Counted from the stretch's first letter, positions 1 through 8,578 are shown. The stretch is 64,000 nucleotides of DNA from Paenactinomyces guangxiensis (GCF_016055185.1 NZ_JAECVR010000001.1:260345-324344), one strand, 5' to 3'. Translations and numbers: made by a program. Notes: generated from the sequence alone by a model not told the origin.

Positions 1-315
1 TCCAAACTCGTGCAGTCTCAGGCTAAGAAGTTTTTCTTCCAGTAAAAGTATAAAACCTCCCGCCCCCAGCATCTTTTCGCTAGGGACGAGAGGTTAGTTA
101 ACAATTCCCGCGGTACCACCCTAATTAATGTCTGCTTATCGCAAACACTCACTCAGAATCCGTTAACGAGGACCAAACGCCAAAGAGTACTGGGGTTCCC
201 CTTTGGGGCGATGAGGCGAGTTCACTTGCTTCCCCAGGTTGACTTTCACCAAAATGCCAACTCTCTGCGCTGGGCGCACAAATTACTATTCCTCATCATA
301 GCTGTCAAATATTTA
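1..315 (-). ncRNA. T-box leader (leucine-type), upstream of an off-window gene, probably leuS
   Basis: On the minus strand the canonical T-box motif AGGGTGGTACCGCGG is read at 109-123. It is followed by a GC-rich terminator hairpin (about 57-93) with a T-rich tail at 44-57, the usual mutually exclusive antiterminator/terminator pair. The Stem I element AGCGCAGAGAGTTGG with its partner GGTGAAAGTCAACC lies at about 234-270. The likely specifier is CTC (218-220, within GTGAACTCGCC), a leucine codon followed by G. T-box RNAs bind uncharged tRNA and let transcription continue into aminoacyl-tRNA synthetase or amino-acid genes. The controlled gene starts left of position 1. leuS is inferred from the specifier and is not seen. 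Confidence 0.88.
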
Positions 316-321
316 ATTCAC

Positions 322-351
322 ATTATATGCAACAGGTTTTACCTGTGTCAA
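322..351 (-). promoter_or_regulatory. Sigma-A promoter of the T-box leader, palindrome in spacer
   Basis: Minus strand: TTGACA (346-351), 18-base spacer, TATAAT (322-327), both consensus perfect, placing the start near 315. The spacer carries the inverted repeat ACAGGT-AAA-ACCTGT (332-346). That could be an operator or chance; its function is unknown. Confidence 0.85.
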
Positions 352-419
352 TGCTTTTTTAACGAAAAATTTATCTTATTTTCACCATGTTATCCATTCT
401 TATCAGGGTGTATACATGT

Positions 420-761
420 CTACTGCACACGAACATATTGTGCATCTCCCCATAACCGTTCCAGGTCATAGAACTCACGTTCATCTTTGTGGAAAACATG
501 AACAACCACATCACCGAGATCAATCAATACCCAGCGCGCATCCTGGTAGCCTTCAATCCCCTTTAATATAATATCGGACTCCAGGACTTTTTCCTTAATA
601 CCGGATACAATCGCCTGTACCTGTGTCTGGGAATTCCCATGACAGATCACAAAGTAATCTGCAAACACGGACAGCCCGCGAATATCCAGAATGGTCACAT
701 TTTGGGCTTTTTTCTCCTCGGCAGCGGTGGCTGCTAACTGAGCGATTTCCACTAGATTCAA
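420..761 (-). CDS. rsfS: Ribosomal silencing factor RsfS
   Basis: 113-residue RsfS/Iojap protein. The family binds ribosomal protein uL14 on the large subunit and blocks subunit joining under starvation or stationary phase. The family core is visible (TILDIRGLSVFADYFVIC, then DARWVLIDLGDVVVHVF near residues 75-92), and the length is typical. Its start overlaps the yqeK stop by 4 bases (ATGA), so it is translationally coupled as the last gene of the yqeG-rsfS cluster. In many bacilli a methyltransferase (yqeM) and comER follow; here the T-box leader follows directly. Confidence 0.95.
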   Translation of the reverse strand: MNLVEIAQLAATAAEEKKAQNVTILDIRGLSVFADYFVICHGNSQTQVQAIVSGIKEKVLESDIILKGIEGYQDARWVLIDLGDVVVHVFHKDEREFYDLERLWGDAQYVRVQ

Positions 762-1357
762 AAAGATTCCTCCCTTAGGTGCTTTTCAGCGATTTGGTCT
801 AACATATCGTTACGTGCAAGCAAAGTAAGTGGATACACTTTTTGCCCGCGTTGGATCAGAAAGACAATAGAATTGTTCATAGCCTGAAGAACTGCCTGGT
901 CCAAATCTGTTTTTGCCAGCTCCCGAACTTCATCTACACCGGGGAAACGGCGGCCGGGTTCAATATAGTCAGCTAAAAAAATAATTTTTTCAAGCTTGGA
1001 CATACCGGGACGGCCTGAGGTGTGATAGCGAACGGCATTTAATATGTCTTCATCCGTAATATGGAGTTCCTCCCGGATTACCTCGGCACCCACGGGAGCA
1101 TGCCACAATTCTTTGTGATAAGAAAGAAGATCTTCAGGGAGATGGCACTTCTTAATCCAGGAAACTAATTCATCCGTCTCCCAAAACTTACAGTAGTCAT
1201 GTAATATTCCTGCTACTTCAGCCCGGTCCGGATCAACCCCTTCACGTCTGGCCAGTTCTGCCGCTGTTTCGGAGACGCGGAGGGTGTGTTCCCATCTCGC
1301 GGGAGTTAACTGCTTTTTTGTAGCTTGCAATAAAAACTCACGTTCCATACAATCCAT
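758..1357 (-). CDS. yqeK: HD-domain hydrolase YqeK (probable Ap4A hydrolase)
   Basis: HD-superfamily metal-dependent phosphohydrolase of the YqeK family; characterised members hydrolyse diadenosine tetraphosphate symmetrically to ADP. The HD motif is seen in AGILHDYCKF (residues about 49-58). The downstream AVRYHTSGRPGMSKLEKIIFLADYIEPGR segment (about 107-136) is family-typical, with further H and D ligands. Two starts are possible: 1357 (MDCMEREF) or 1348 (MEREF). Both overlap the 3' end of nadD, as in related genomes. It lies between nadD and rsfS in one tight transcription unit. Confidence 0.93.
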   Translation of the reverse strand: MDCMEREFLLQATKKQLTPARWEHTLRVSETAAELARREGVDPDRAEVAGILHDYCKFWETDELVSWIKKCHLPEDLLSYHKELWHAPVGAEVIREELHITDEDILNAVRYHTSGRPGMSKLEKIIFLADYIEPGRRFPGVDEVRELAKTDLDQAVLQAMNNSIVFLIQRGQKVYPLTLLARNDMLDQIAEKHLREESF

Positions 1358-1931
1358 GCTCCTTCATATACTGGCAAACGGAATCGGGAACAAGATATCG
1401 GACCGTTTTGCCCTGCGCAACCCTGTGGCGAATCAAAGTGGATGAGAGATTTGTTTCAATTCCACCGGAGATCCATGTAACGGAGGCAGCTATATCAGCA
1501 GCAAGCGGCTCCAGATCCACTCCGGGGCGTCCAAGGGCAATTACTTGGACAAATTGTAGGATTTTCTTTATTTTATACCAATGGGGCAAATCTTTCACCA
1601 TGTCTGCCCCGACAAGAAGAAAAAATTGGTGATTTGGGTATGTCTCCGCAAGTTCCTGAACAGTATCAACGGTATAAGAGGGGCCTTGCCGGTCAAGTTC
1701 TATTCGGGATAGGCAGAAAGCAGGGTTATTTTCAATTGCCAGTTCCACCATACGGACCCGGTGATCAGAGGGGGTAATCTGTTTATCCTGTTTATGGGGT
1801 GGCTCTGATGCTGGTATAAACCACACATGATCCAGCGGCACCTCCTCCAACGCCTGTTGTGCCAGCAGAAGATGACCCATGTGAATCGGGTCAAACGTAC
1901 CGCCAAAGATCCCTACTTTCATCCCATTCAC
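1338..1931 (-). CDS. nadD: Nicotinate-nucleotide adenylyltransferase NadD
   Basis: Transfers AMP from ATP to nicotinic acid mononucleotide, forming deamido-NAD in NAD biosynthesis. The nucleotidyltransferase signature GIFGGTFDPIHMGHLLLA (residues about 8-25, HxGH ATP motif) and the C-terminal SSTLIRHR motif (ISSTxIR type) are present. Length 197 is normal. The start may be 1931 or the internal ATG at 1922 (MKVGIFGG). In most bacilli a small RNA-binding yhbY gene sits between aroE and nadD. Here the gap is only 6 bases, so yhbY is missing from this cluster. Confidence 0.95.
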   Translation of the reverse strand: MNGMKVGIFGGTFDPIHMGHLLLAQQALEEVPLDHVWFIPASEPPHKQDKQITPSDHRVRMVELAIENNPAFCLSRIELDRQGPSYTVDTVQELAETYPNHQFFLLVGADMVKDLPHWYKIKKILQFVQVIALGRPGVDLEPLAADIAASVTWISGGIETNLSSTLIRHRVAQGKTVRYLVPDSVCQYMKEHGLYGT

Positions 1932-1937
1932 TCTCTC

Positions 1938-2792
1938 TTATTTTTTATTTCCTGATAGTGAGGCTTCTAAAACCTGTTTCATAAGCTGAATTGGAACCGG
2001 CTTGTCCAGCCAGAGTTCAAGGGCAGTGGCGGCCTGGTAGACCAGCATCCCTAATCCGCAGTGAATTTGTGCCCCTTTCAGTTTGGCGGCTTGCAGTAAA
2101 GCTGTTTCACGGGGATTGTAAACAAGATCGCTGACAATTTGCCCATGGTGTAACCAATCTGCGGGGATCGGTGTTTCATTGATCCGGGGAAACATGCCCA
2201 CAGAGGTGGTATTCACCACTAAGTCAGCTTCCCGCACTTCATCCTGACAGTCGCTGATCGCAATTGCCTCCGTACTTGTCCACCGTGACAGATGTTCTGC
2301 CAGGCGGTCCGCTTTATCCAAGGTACGGTTGGCAATCGTCACTTTTGGGACACCGGCCGTTGCCAGCGCATATCCGACTGCCCGGGCTGCCCCGCCCGCT
2401 CCGAGAATCACCACCCGCTGCTTTGATAAATCAAGGGAAGTCTCTTCCTTCAAGGAGCGGAGATAGCCGGTACCATCTGTGTTATGCCCCGTCCATTTCC
2501 CATCTTGATAAACAACCGTATTGACAGCGCCAATCTCTCGGGCGCTTTCGGCCACACCGTCCAAATATTCCATGATCGATGTTTTGTGGGGAATGGTCAC
2601 ATTCCAACCTTTAAACTTTAAGGCCTTCAATCCTTCCACAGCCTGTTTCAATACTGCTGGGGTGACATCAAACGCAAGATAAACATAAGGCGCATCCATC
2701 ATTTGCAGAGCCGCATTCATCATTTCCGGTGATTTGGAATGGCCCGCCGGATGGCCGAGTAAGCCGAGTCCTCCCGTTTGGCTGGTAATCAT
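1938..2792 (-). CDS. aroE: Shikimate dehydrogenase AroE
   Basis: NADPH-dependent reduction of 3-dehydroshikimate in aromatic amino-acid biosynthesis. The substrate-binding N-terminus (GLLGHPAGHSKSPEMMNAA), the catalytic lysine region (GWNVTIPHKTSIMEYLD), the Rossmann loop GAGGAARAV and the C-terminal GLGMLVYQAATAL are all visible. The frame is open 43 codons further upstream into yqeH. The ATG at 2792 is chosen because it follows GGGGAGGAG by a few bases and matches the family N-terminus; this gives 284 residues. It follows yqeH by about 40 bases. Confidence 0.95.
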   Translation of the reverse strand: MITSQTGGLGLLGHPAGHSKSPEMMNAALQMMDAPYVYLAFDVTPAVLKQAVEGLKALKFKGWNVTIPHKTSIMEYLDGVAESAREIGAVNTVVYQDGKWTGHNTDGTGYLRSLKEETSLDLSKQRVVILGAGGAARAVGYALATAGVPKVTIANRTLDKADRLAEHLSRWTSTEAIAISDCQDEVREADLVVNTTSVGMFPRINETPIPADWLHHGQIVSDLVYNPRETALLQAAKLKGAQIHCGLGMLVYQAATALELWLDKPVPIQLMKQVLEASLSGNKK

Positions 2793-2833
2793 TTTTTCTC
2801 CTCCCCTTAATAAAGAAACGCCCGCGGGGGCGC

Positions 2834-3943
2834 TTAGATAATCGCTGGACGGGTCATGACCCGGATTCCTTCGGGAACCCAGAGGTGGAGCGTTGCTTTC
2901 TCTTTTCCACAGGCGATCCAACCCAGTCCCGGAATCACAACATCTTGCTTTTCCTTTCCCCGGAGGCTGATCACATGCTTTTTCCAGGGGGGCAATATTT
3001 CAGGATCAGCCGGGGGCACGAGCAATCCACCGCAATGTTTCTCCTGGAACACATCAGCATGGTCCAGCTTCGTGCGGTGGATGTAAAGCCGATTTGAGAC
3101 ATAGCAGACAAATGGCTGCCTGGGCCCCCGAACATAATCAAAACGGGCTAACCCGCCCAGAAACAATGTCTGTTTGTCGTTCAGTTGATACACTTTCGGA
3201 CGAATCGTTTCCCCCGGAACGACTATTTTCAGGTCCCTGGGGCTTACCCACTCACTGATGCGGTCTCTCCGCACAATCCCCGGTGTATCCACAATCGCTT
3301 TTCCATCTTCAAGCGGAATACGGATCGCATCCAGGGTCGTACCCGGATAAGGGGATGTGGTTATCACATCCTGTGACTCGCCGCCCACTTCCCGCAACAA
3401 ACGGTTAATAAACGTCGATTTGCCGGCATTTGTCGCGCCTACAATATACACATCCCGCCCCTGACGGTACTTTTCAATGGCCGTAATCGTTTCGTTCATA
3501 TTCAGCCCTTTAGCAGCACTGCATAATTCCACATCTATGGGAGTGATCCCAAGGTCCCGGGCCGATTGAACCAGCCACTCTCTTAAACGCCCCCATTTCG
3601 TCGACCGGGGGAAAAGGTCGATTTTATTTGCTAACAGCAATAACGGATTATCGCCTATATGGCGATGGATTCCCGGAATCCAGCTCCCGGAAAAATCAAA
3701 CAAGTCCACAACCTGGACAACCAGACTGTCGGTTCCGGCGATTTCCCCCAGCTTTTGCAAATAAATATCCGGGTTTTGGTTCACGGTGCCGATCTCGCCA
3801 TAATGCCGGATGCGGTAACACCGCTGGCATAAAACCATTTCCCGTTCCAGTGCGGCGGGCGGCACATAGCCTAATGCAGAAGGTTCTTCTGTCTGCACAG
3901 AGATCCCGCATCCCTCACAGTGATACTCTCTTTCGGCGCTCAA
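2834..3943 (-). CDS. yqeH: Ribosome biogenesis GTPase YqeH (circularly permuted)
   Basis: GTPase needed for 30S subunit assembly in bacilli. An N-terminal zinc finger is formed by C9, C12, C39 and C42. The G motifs run in permuted order: G4 (LANKIDLF), G5 (CSAAKG), then the P-loop GATNAGKSTFINRLL, then G3 (VDTPG), followed by the C-terminal RNA-recognition region. The frame is open to an ATG at 3985. The TTG at 3943 is preferred because it follows GGGAGG by 7 bases, overlaps the yqeG stop as TTGA, and gives 369 residues starting just before the zinc finger. Confidence 0.93.
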   Translation of the reverse strand: MSAEREYHCEGCGISVQTEEPSALGYVPPAALEREMVLCQRCYRIRHYGEIGTVNQNPDIYLQKLGEIAGTDSLVVQVVDLFDFSGSWIPGIHRHIGDNPLLLLANKIDLFPRSTKWGRLREWLVQSARDLGITPIDVELCSAAKGLNMNETITAIEKYRQGRDVYIVGATNAGKSTFINRLLREVGGESQDVITTSPYPGTTLDAIRIPLEDGKAIVDTPGIVRRDRISEWVSPRDLKIVVPGETIRPKVYQLNDKQTLFLGGLARFDYVRGPRQPFVCYVSNRLYIHRTKLDHADVFQEKHCGGLLVPPADPEILPPWKKHVISLRGKEKQDVVIPGLGWIACGKEKATLHLWVPEGIRVMTRPAII

Positions 3944-4461
3944 TGATTTTCCTCCCAACGAAGCAAACCTCGCTTTTCCATCCAACGAAACACAAACCTT
4001 TCAATGCGGCGGTTAATACGTGTAAAAAAGCCCTCCACATCGGAGACAGGCACAACCAGAATCGTAAACAATCCCATACGATTCCCCCCCAGCACATCTG
4101 TCAGCAACTGATCGCCAATCACAACCGTTTCCTCTTTTTTAGTGCCCATGCTCTTTAAGGCTTTACGAAAAGCTTGAGACAATGGCTTTTTTGCTGTATG
4201 TATATACGGAATGTTTAAGGGAGCCGCAAACTGGGAAACTCTTGTTTTGGTGTTATTTGACACAATCATCACTTGTAAACCCATATGTTTTACCTGATCG
4301 AGCCACTTGATTAACCTCGGGGTTGCATCAGGGCGCGTAGATTCTACCAGTGTATTATCCAGATCAACAATCACGGACTTGATCCCGCGCCGCTGTAACT
4401 CATGGAAATCAATAGTATAGATGGACTGTACATACATATTTGGAATCATCGACTTAAACAC
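3940..4461 (-). CDS. yqeG: YqeG family HAD phosphatase
   Basis: 173-residue HAD-IIIA phosphatase. Motif I is VDLDNTLVE (residues about 32-40), motif II the VSNNT segment (about 68-72), and motif III/IV the K...VIGDQLLTDVLGGNRMG region (about 115-132). The family is near-universal in bacilli and its substrate is unsettled. It is the first gene of the yqe cluster and is translationally coupled to yqeH. A perfect bidirectional terminator (4526-4561) separates the cluster from the gene upstream. Confidence 0.93.
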   Translation of the reverse strand: MFKSMIPNMYVQSIYTIDFHELQRRGIKSVIVDLDNTLVESTRPDATPRLIKWLDQVKHMGLQVMIVSNNTKTRVSQFAAPLNIPYIHTAKKPLSQAFRKALKSMGTKKEETVVIGDQLLTDVLGGNRMGLFTILVVPVSDVEGFFTRINRRIERFVFRWMEKRGLLRWEENH

Positions 4462-4525
4462 ATGCCCACCCCGTCCAATTCTAGCTTATCGGGAATAAAT
4501 ATATCACATCTCCGATTCGGGTTGC

Positions 4526-4561
4526 AAAAAGAGAACCTCGGCTATAAAAGGTTCTCTTTTT
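4526..4561. terminator. Bidirectional intrinsic terminator
   Basis: Perfect inverted repeat AAAAAGAGAACCT / AGGTTCTCTTTTT around a short loop, with A-tract and T-tract on both sides. It insulates yqeG from the TM2 gene. Confidence 0.85.
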
Positions 4562-4628
4562 ATGTTCTGCTATTCAATTAAGCACAAATTCATCACACAT
4601 TGACCAAACCAATCTCTGACAAAATGAA

Positions 4629-4662
4629 AGCCGGCTTCTGATAACATTTAGAGAGCCGGGTT
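4629..4662 (-). terminator. Weak hairpin after the TM2 gene
   Basis: Read on the minus strand, CCGGCT...AGCCGG forms a hairpin followed by TTTCATTTTG. It is a plausible but weak terminator for the TM2-domain gene. Confidence 0.45.
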
Positions 4663-4684
4663 GGCAGGCGGTTAAACTTATGTA

Positions 4685-5041
4685 TTAAGCAGTGCGGCGG
4701 CTTAATACTTGTTGGATGATTCTGCGCTCTGCTTCTTCATTTTGCCGGTTGATCCAGCCGTGAAGTAAAAATGCATCTATCAATTTCCAAATCCATAAAG
4801 GAATAAGAAAAATTAAACCAATTCCAAAGATCCAGATCGTGAACCAACCTAATAAGCCAAGAATAAGTTGTGCAACTGCAGGTCCGGTTCTTCCGACAAA
4901 AAAGTTATGTGCACCAAACTCGCCCAGGAAGAACCAGAGGACGTACCCTACTGCCATTGATTTTTTGGCATGCTCCAATTCAGTGGATACCATGGACATC
5001 TCTTGGGCAGTTAATTGGCCTTTAAGTTCCAAATTCGACAT
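4685..5041 (-). CDS. TM2 domain-containing membrane protein
   Basis: 118 residues from the ATG at 5041, which follows GGGAGG (5048-5053) by 6 bases; the upstream in-frame ATG at 5059 would contain that SD. The TM2 domain begins at about residue 31: a hydrophobic helix, then GEFGAHNFFVGRTG, then a second helix (AQLILGLLGWFTIWIFGIGLIFLIPLWIWKL region). The GxHxFYxG-type turn between two membrane segments is the family mark. A soluble N-terminal leader of about 30 residues and a charged tail flank it. Function is unknown for the family in bacteria. It is probably monocistronic. Confidence 0.85.
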   Translation of the reverse strand: MSNLELKGQLTAQEMSMVSTELEHAKKSMAVGYVLWFFLGEFGAHNFFVGRTGPAVAQLILGLLGWFTIWIFGIGLIFLIPLWIWKLIDAFLLHGWINRQNEEAERRIIQQVLSRRTA

Positions 5042-5290
5042 ATGAGTCCTCCCTTTCAATTAAAAAACAACTCTAATTATAATTTGAATTAAATTACTTT
5101 TCAAGAAGGTTTATTCAAGTTGACAACATTTTTTTAACTGATGGCACATACTCATAAGCCTAAATAAAAGAGCTTGATTTTGCATCTGATTTGTTCTGAT
5201 CTTCCGGTTTGAACCCCCCTGCAGGTAACACTGAAACCGGACAAATACTGAGAAAGAATTTATAGTCCGGCGATTGAGCCGGATGATATA

Positions 5291-5336
5291 AAAAGGCTAC
5301 CCGAATCGTCCAAATAGGACCCCGGGTAACCTTTTC
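5291..5336. terminator. Bidirectional terminator after the small membrane protein gene
   Basis: AAAAGG-TACCCG and CGGGTA-CCTTTT pair around a loop of about 20 bases, with A/T tracts on either side. It serves the minus-strand gene ending at 5346. Confidence 0.75.
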
Positions 5337-5345
5337 TAAAAGTGA

Positions 5346-5714
5346 TTAATAACCGGTTGGTTGTTGTGGCATTTGGCTTATAAGAGCAATAACTGCGGCA
5401 AGGTAGATGAAACCAAATATAATGCCGACAATAAAGATGGCAAAGCCAACCCAGCCCCAGATACGCTGGACGCGTTTAAAATGTGCAACACTTTCCCACT
5501 GCTTGGCTTTCCAGGCCCACTCGCTTCCTTTGGCACCGAGGACAAACATCATGACAATGTTCACAACCGGAATTAAAGTGAGGAGAGAAATCCATACACT
5601 GTTGCCAATCCCCCAGATCCAGCCCAGGAAGAAGGCACCCCAGTTCCACTTTTTCACTTCTGCCGGAACTTCATCAAAAGAACTATGCTGGTGTGGTGCA
5701 AATTCGGTGTTCAT
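5346..5714 (-). CDS. Small integral membrane protein, unknown function
   Basis: 122 residues from the ATG at 5714, placed after AAAAGGAGAATGGAGC. A soluble N-terminus rich in H, P and E is followed by KKWNWGAFFLGWIWGIGN, a motif seen in small Bacillales membrane proteins (NWGAFxLGxIWGI). Two or three more hydrophobic segments follow (residues about 38-62 and 85-115), with an amphipathic WKAKQWESVAHFKRVQRIW stretch between them. The C-terminus is Q/P-rich. I do not recognise a function. An independent promoter and terminator suggest a single-gene unit. Confidence 0.75.
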   Translation of the reverse strand: MNTEFAPHQHSSFDEVPAEVKKWNWGAFFLGWIWGIGNSVWISLLTLIPVVNIVMMFVLGAKGSEWAWKAKQWESVAHFKRVQRIWGWVGFAIFIVGIIFGFIYLAAVIALISQMPQQPTGY

Positions 5715-5756
5715 GCTCCATTCTCCTTTTTGCAAAATAAAATAGGAATATACCAA

Positions 5757-6044
5757 AAGTAATGTTTATTTTAAAGGTATTCTTAAATATTGGCAAGTTG
5801 GTTTTTGTTAATTTCTAATAAAAAATGTCATAGAATTCTTAGTAGTATATTTACATTAATTCCAATAAAGTTTTTTTTAGTGTAATCATGCTAAAATTCT
5901 TAGCCTCGCAATCGATAGAAGTCCTTCTGTACATTCAAGCAACCTGAAGTATAATAAAGTTAAACACAAAGAGAAAGGATCACAGGCTGATGTGATTGTA
6001 CCCTGATTCCCAAACCAAAACTAAATACAGATGAAGGAGACATC
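5757..6044 (+). other. AT-rich intergenic region, probable MFS promoter
   Basis: Contains AAGTATAATAAAG (TATAAT at about 5949-5954), a good -10 for the MFS gene. The -35 is weak. No gene is seen. Confidence 0.4.
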
Positions 6045-6047
6045 GTG

Positions 6048-7295
6048 ATGAAACTCTCACTTCCATTTCGTCTGCTCTGGTTGGGACAATCACTGGCCAA
6101 TTGGGGTGATTCTCTCTATATTCTGGCGGTTGTTACTCTGATTTATCAAGCGACCGGGTCGGTGACACTGAGTGCGCTTGTACCTGTTTTCAAACTATTT
6201 CCTCAGCTGGTGAGCGGCCTTCTTGCCCCACTTTTGCTTGAGAGGTTTTCTCTCCGTTCTCTGTTGATCATCTCCCAGGCGGGACAAACGGTTCTGCTGG
6301 GGAGTTTAGCGGTCCTTACAGTATTGATCCCTTCTTCATCCGTCGTACACGGGGTCTTGATTTTTATCGGGTCCATCGCATTTTTTGACGGTTGGAGCAC
6401 GCCGGCGCGCAATGCTTTAGTCCCACGGCTTGTCGAAAAAAAGCTGCTGGTAAAAGCAAACAGCCTTCTCTCGACCACTGATCAAACGCTCATGCTGTTA
6501 GGTTGGACCTGCGGGGGAATGCTGGTGGCAGCGTGGGGTCCGCAACCGATCTTATGGCTGACTGCCGCTTTTTTTGCTGTTTCTACTCTGTCTCTCTTGT
6601 TTATTCGTGAACCGGCTCAACATGAAGGAAACATGGAAAAGAATGTGCGGAACTGGGAAAGGATTAAAGAAGGATGGATCACTCTTTTTTCCCACCCGAT
6701 ACTCAAACGGGTTACCTTGATGGATGTACTGGAGCACATCGCCGGCACTGTTTGGACAGGGGCAATCATTCTCGCTTTTGTCAGCAGAGTATTGCATAAG
6801 GATGAAACCTGGTGGGGCTTTATTAACGGAAGTTATTTCGCCGGGACCATTTTAGGGGGGCTTCTCATCATGGCCCTCTCAAAATGGATTGAGCAAAGAT
6901 TAATCACTGCCCTTTTTTTCGGCAGCCTGTGTATGGCCATTTTAACTTTTGCCTTTGCGGGCACGAATATTCCGATCATTGCCTTGCTCTTATGCTTAAT
7001 CATGGGCCCTCCGTATCAAGCCCGTGAAATCGCGCAACGAACATTATTTCAAACACAGACGCCTCCAGAGCAAATGCCTAAAGTATATGCGGCCCACAGT
7101 ACAATGAGTTATGCAGTATTCGGATTGGGAGTTCTGGGGATGGGCTTCCTGGCTGATCACTACCCTGTTCAAAACGTCTATATCATTGCTGCCATCCTCA
7201 GCGGCTGTTCGGCTCTGATCGCTCTTGCCCTGAAAAGAAAACATCCGTCATCAGAACCGGAACCTGTTCATTATAAGAAAAAACGAGCCTCTTAA
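6048..7295 (+). CDS. MFS transporter (probable drug or small-molecule exporter)
   Basis: 415-residue major facilitator with about 12 hydrophobic segments. The N-terminus LPFRLLWLGQSLANWGDSLYILAVVTLIYQATGS is typical of MFS exporters of the MdfA/YfmO/bacilysin-type class. The motif-A-like basic loop after TM2 is LLERFSLRSLLIISQ. A central hydrophilic linker lies around residues 185-215 (EPAQHEGNMEKNVRNWERIKEGW). The ATG at 6048 is preferred over the adjacent GTG at 6045 for its spacing from GAAGGAGA. The stop codon lies inside the terminator hairpin. Substrate cannot be told. Confidence 0.88.
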   Translation: MKLSLPFRLLWLGQSLANWGDSLYILAVVTLIYQATGSVTLSALVPVFKLFPQLVSGLLAPLLLERFSLRSLLIISQAGQTVLLGSLAVLTVLIPSSSVVHGVLIFIGSIAFFDGWSTPARNALVPRLVEKKLLVKANSLLSTTDQTLMLLGWTCGGMLVAAWGPQPILWLTAAFFAVSTLSLLFIREPAQHEGNMEKNVRNWERIKEGWITLFSHPILKRVTLMDVLEHIAGTVWTGAIILAFVSRVLHKDETWWGFINGSYFAGTILGGLLIMALSKWIEQRLITALFFGSLCMAILTFAFAGTNIPIIALLLCLIMGPPYQAREIAQRTLFQTQTPPEQMPKVYAAHSTMSYAVFGLGVLGMGFLADHYPVQNVYIIAAILSGCSALIALALKRKHPSSEPEPVHYKKKRAS

Positions 7296-7309
7296 TCCGG
7301 CTCGTTTTT
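7278..7309. terminator. Terminator overlapping the MFS stop codon
   Basis: AAAAACGAGCC-TCTTAATCC-GGCTCGTTTTT has A and T tracts on either side, so it serves the convergent MFS (+) and DedA-like (-) genes. Confidence 0.85.
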
Positions 7310-7310
7310 G

Positions 7311-7901
7311 CTATCCTTTTTCACAATTCTGCTTCTGTTTTTCCCTTCGCAAAACATACCAGGTAAGGGCGATGAGAATCACCGCAACGGCAAGTATGGT
7401 GCCAAACTTTTGCGAGACATCCAGAAACCGCTGGACTGTGTCCAAGCTGCCCAGATTTCCTATAAATAAAAGCAGGGTGTTCCAGGGAAACACTCCAAAA
7501 TAAGTGAACAGGATAAAGCGCCACGGCTTGATCCTGCTCAAGCCCGAAATATAAGAAATGTAGTTTCCAAAACTGGTTGGACGGGAGAAGATAATGGTCC
7601 ACTCCCCATATTTTTTAAACCATAATTGTACTTTCTCTACTTTACTTTGGTCCAGTTTCTTCTTTGAGAAGTTCTCTATTTTATACCCAAGGTAAAATGG
7701 AATAAGGCTAAACAGAGTATATACGGCACTATTTAAAGCACCTAACAAAACCAGTTGCCAGGGGCCTACCTGAAAGAGATAACCGTAGATCAGAACAAAC
7801 ATCGCTCCGGGAAACGGTACAGAGGAAGCTTCAATGGCAGTCGCCGCAAATAAACCCCAGGGTCCACATTTTTCAAGAAAATCTAAAGCAAATTGCAGCA
7901 T
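7311..7901 (-). CDS. DedA/VTT family membrane protein
   Basis: 196 residues. It has the SNARE-associated/VTT architecture: an amphipathic N-terminus with a re-entrant helix carrying E and P (IEASSVPFPGAMFVLIYGYL), then membrane spans and a conserved arginine/glycine segment (FSRPTSFGNYISYISGLSRIKPWRF). DedA proteins are linked to lipid-carrier or phospholipid flipping and membrane homeostasis; at least some recycle undecaprenyl phosphate. The specific role here is not known. It is convergent with the MFS gene and shares its terminator. The N-terminal glycine/proline pattern is slightly divergent from classical DedA. Confidence 0.8.
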   Translation of the reverse strand: MLQFALDFLEKCGPWGLFAATAIEASSVPFPGAMFVLIYGYLFQVGPWQLVLLGALNSAVYTLFSLIPFYLGYKIENFSKKKLDQSKVEKVQLWFKKYGEWTIIFSRPTSFGNYISYISGLSRIKPWRFILFTYFGVFPWNTLLLFIGNLGSLDTVQRFLDVSQKFGTILAVAVILIALTWYVLRREKQKQNCEKG

Positions 7902-8122
7902 ATGCCCACTCCCTGATGACTAAAATAACCCGCTAAACTAGCCGCTAATGAAGAAAAAAACCCGTTTGAAAACTTTTTTATTTTTGAAGCATAAAAACAT
8001 CAAGTTTCAGTATACCATACAGACGGTTTAATCTAAACAGGGAGATAGAAGGGTAAATAAAGGAATCATGACACTTCATGACAAGGGTAAAAATCTTTGC
8101 CAATTCTCTCCCTGTAATATCC

Positions 8123-8578
8123 TTAAGTTTGCTCATGTTTTTTGAAGATGTGGGCATCCACTTCCAGTTCAACGTTTCCCCGCAATGCATTGGAAATCAT
8201 GCAATTTTTCTCCGCATGTTCGGCAGCTTGTTTGATGCTGTCAAGCTGGTTCTCTGTTGCTGTGTCTTCCACCACCAGCCTGGGGCGGTGAATAATTTTT
8301 TCAAATACTAACTTTTTATCTGCATGGACAATTCCTTCTGTTTCCAGGGTAAGTTCAAGTACGGGCAGCTGACGCCGCTCAAGGATCGCCGCTAATGTGA
8401 TCAGGTAACAGGTTCCCGCCGCGCCAATCAGCATTTCATCCGGGTTTGTTCCCACTCCCGGTCCGTCCATCACTTCAGGAATGGATATATGGCTTTGCAA
8501 ATGACCTGCGCTAATCGTTCCTACCCCTCCTCTCCCACCACTCCAATTGGCTTTCATATAAAAATGGTGACGTGACAT
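8123..8578 (-). CDS. OsmC family protein
   Basis: 151 residues from the ATG at 8578. OsmC/Ohr-fold proteins are cysteine-dependent peroxide reductases. The family core GVGTNPDEMLIGAAGTCYLITLAAILERR (about residues 40-70) contains the first cysteine in the expected helix. A second cysteine lies in AEKNCMISNAL (about 120-130), matching the two-cysteine catalytic arrangement. The frame is open 40 codons upstream, but those have no family character. The SD before 8578 (AGTAGGGA) is weak, so the start is tentative. Divergent from the SDR gene. Confidence 0.88.
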   Translation of the reverse strand: MSRHHFYMKANWSGGRGGVGTISAGHLQSHISIPEVMDGPGVGTNPDEMLIGAAGTCYLITLAAILERRQLPVLELTLETEGIVHADKKLVFEKIIHRPRLVVEDTATENQLDSIKQAAEHAEKNCMISNALRGNVELEVDAHIFKKHEQT

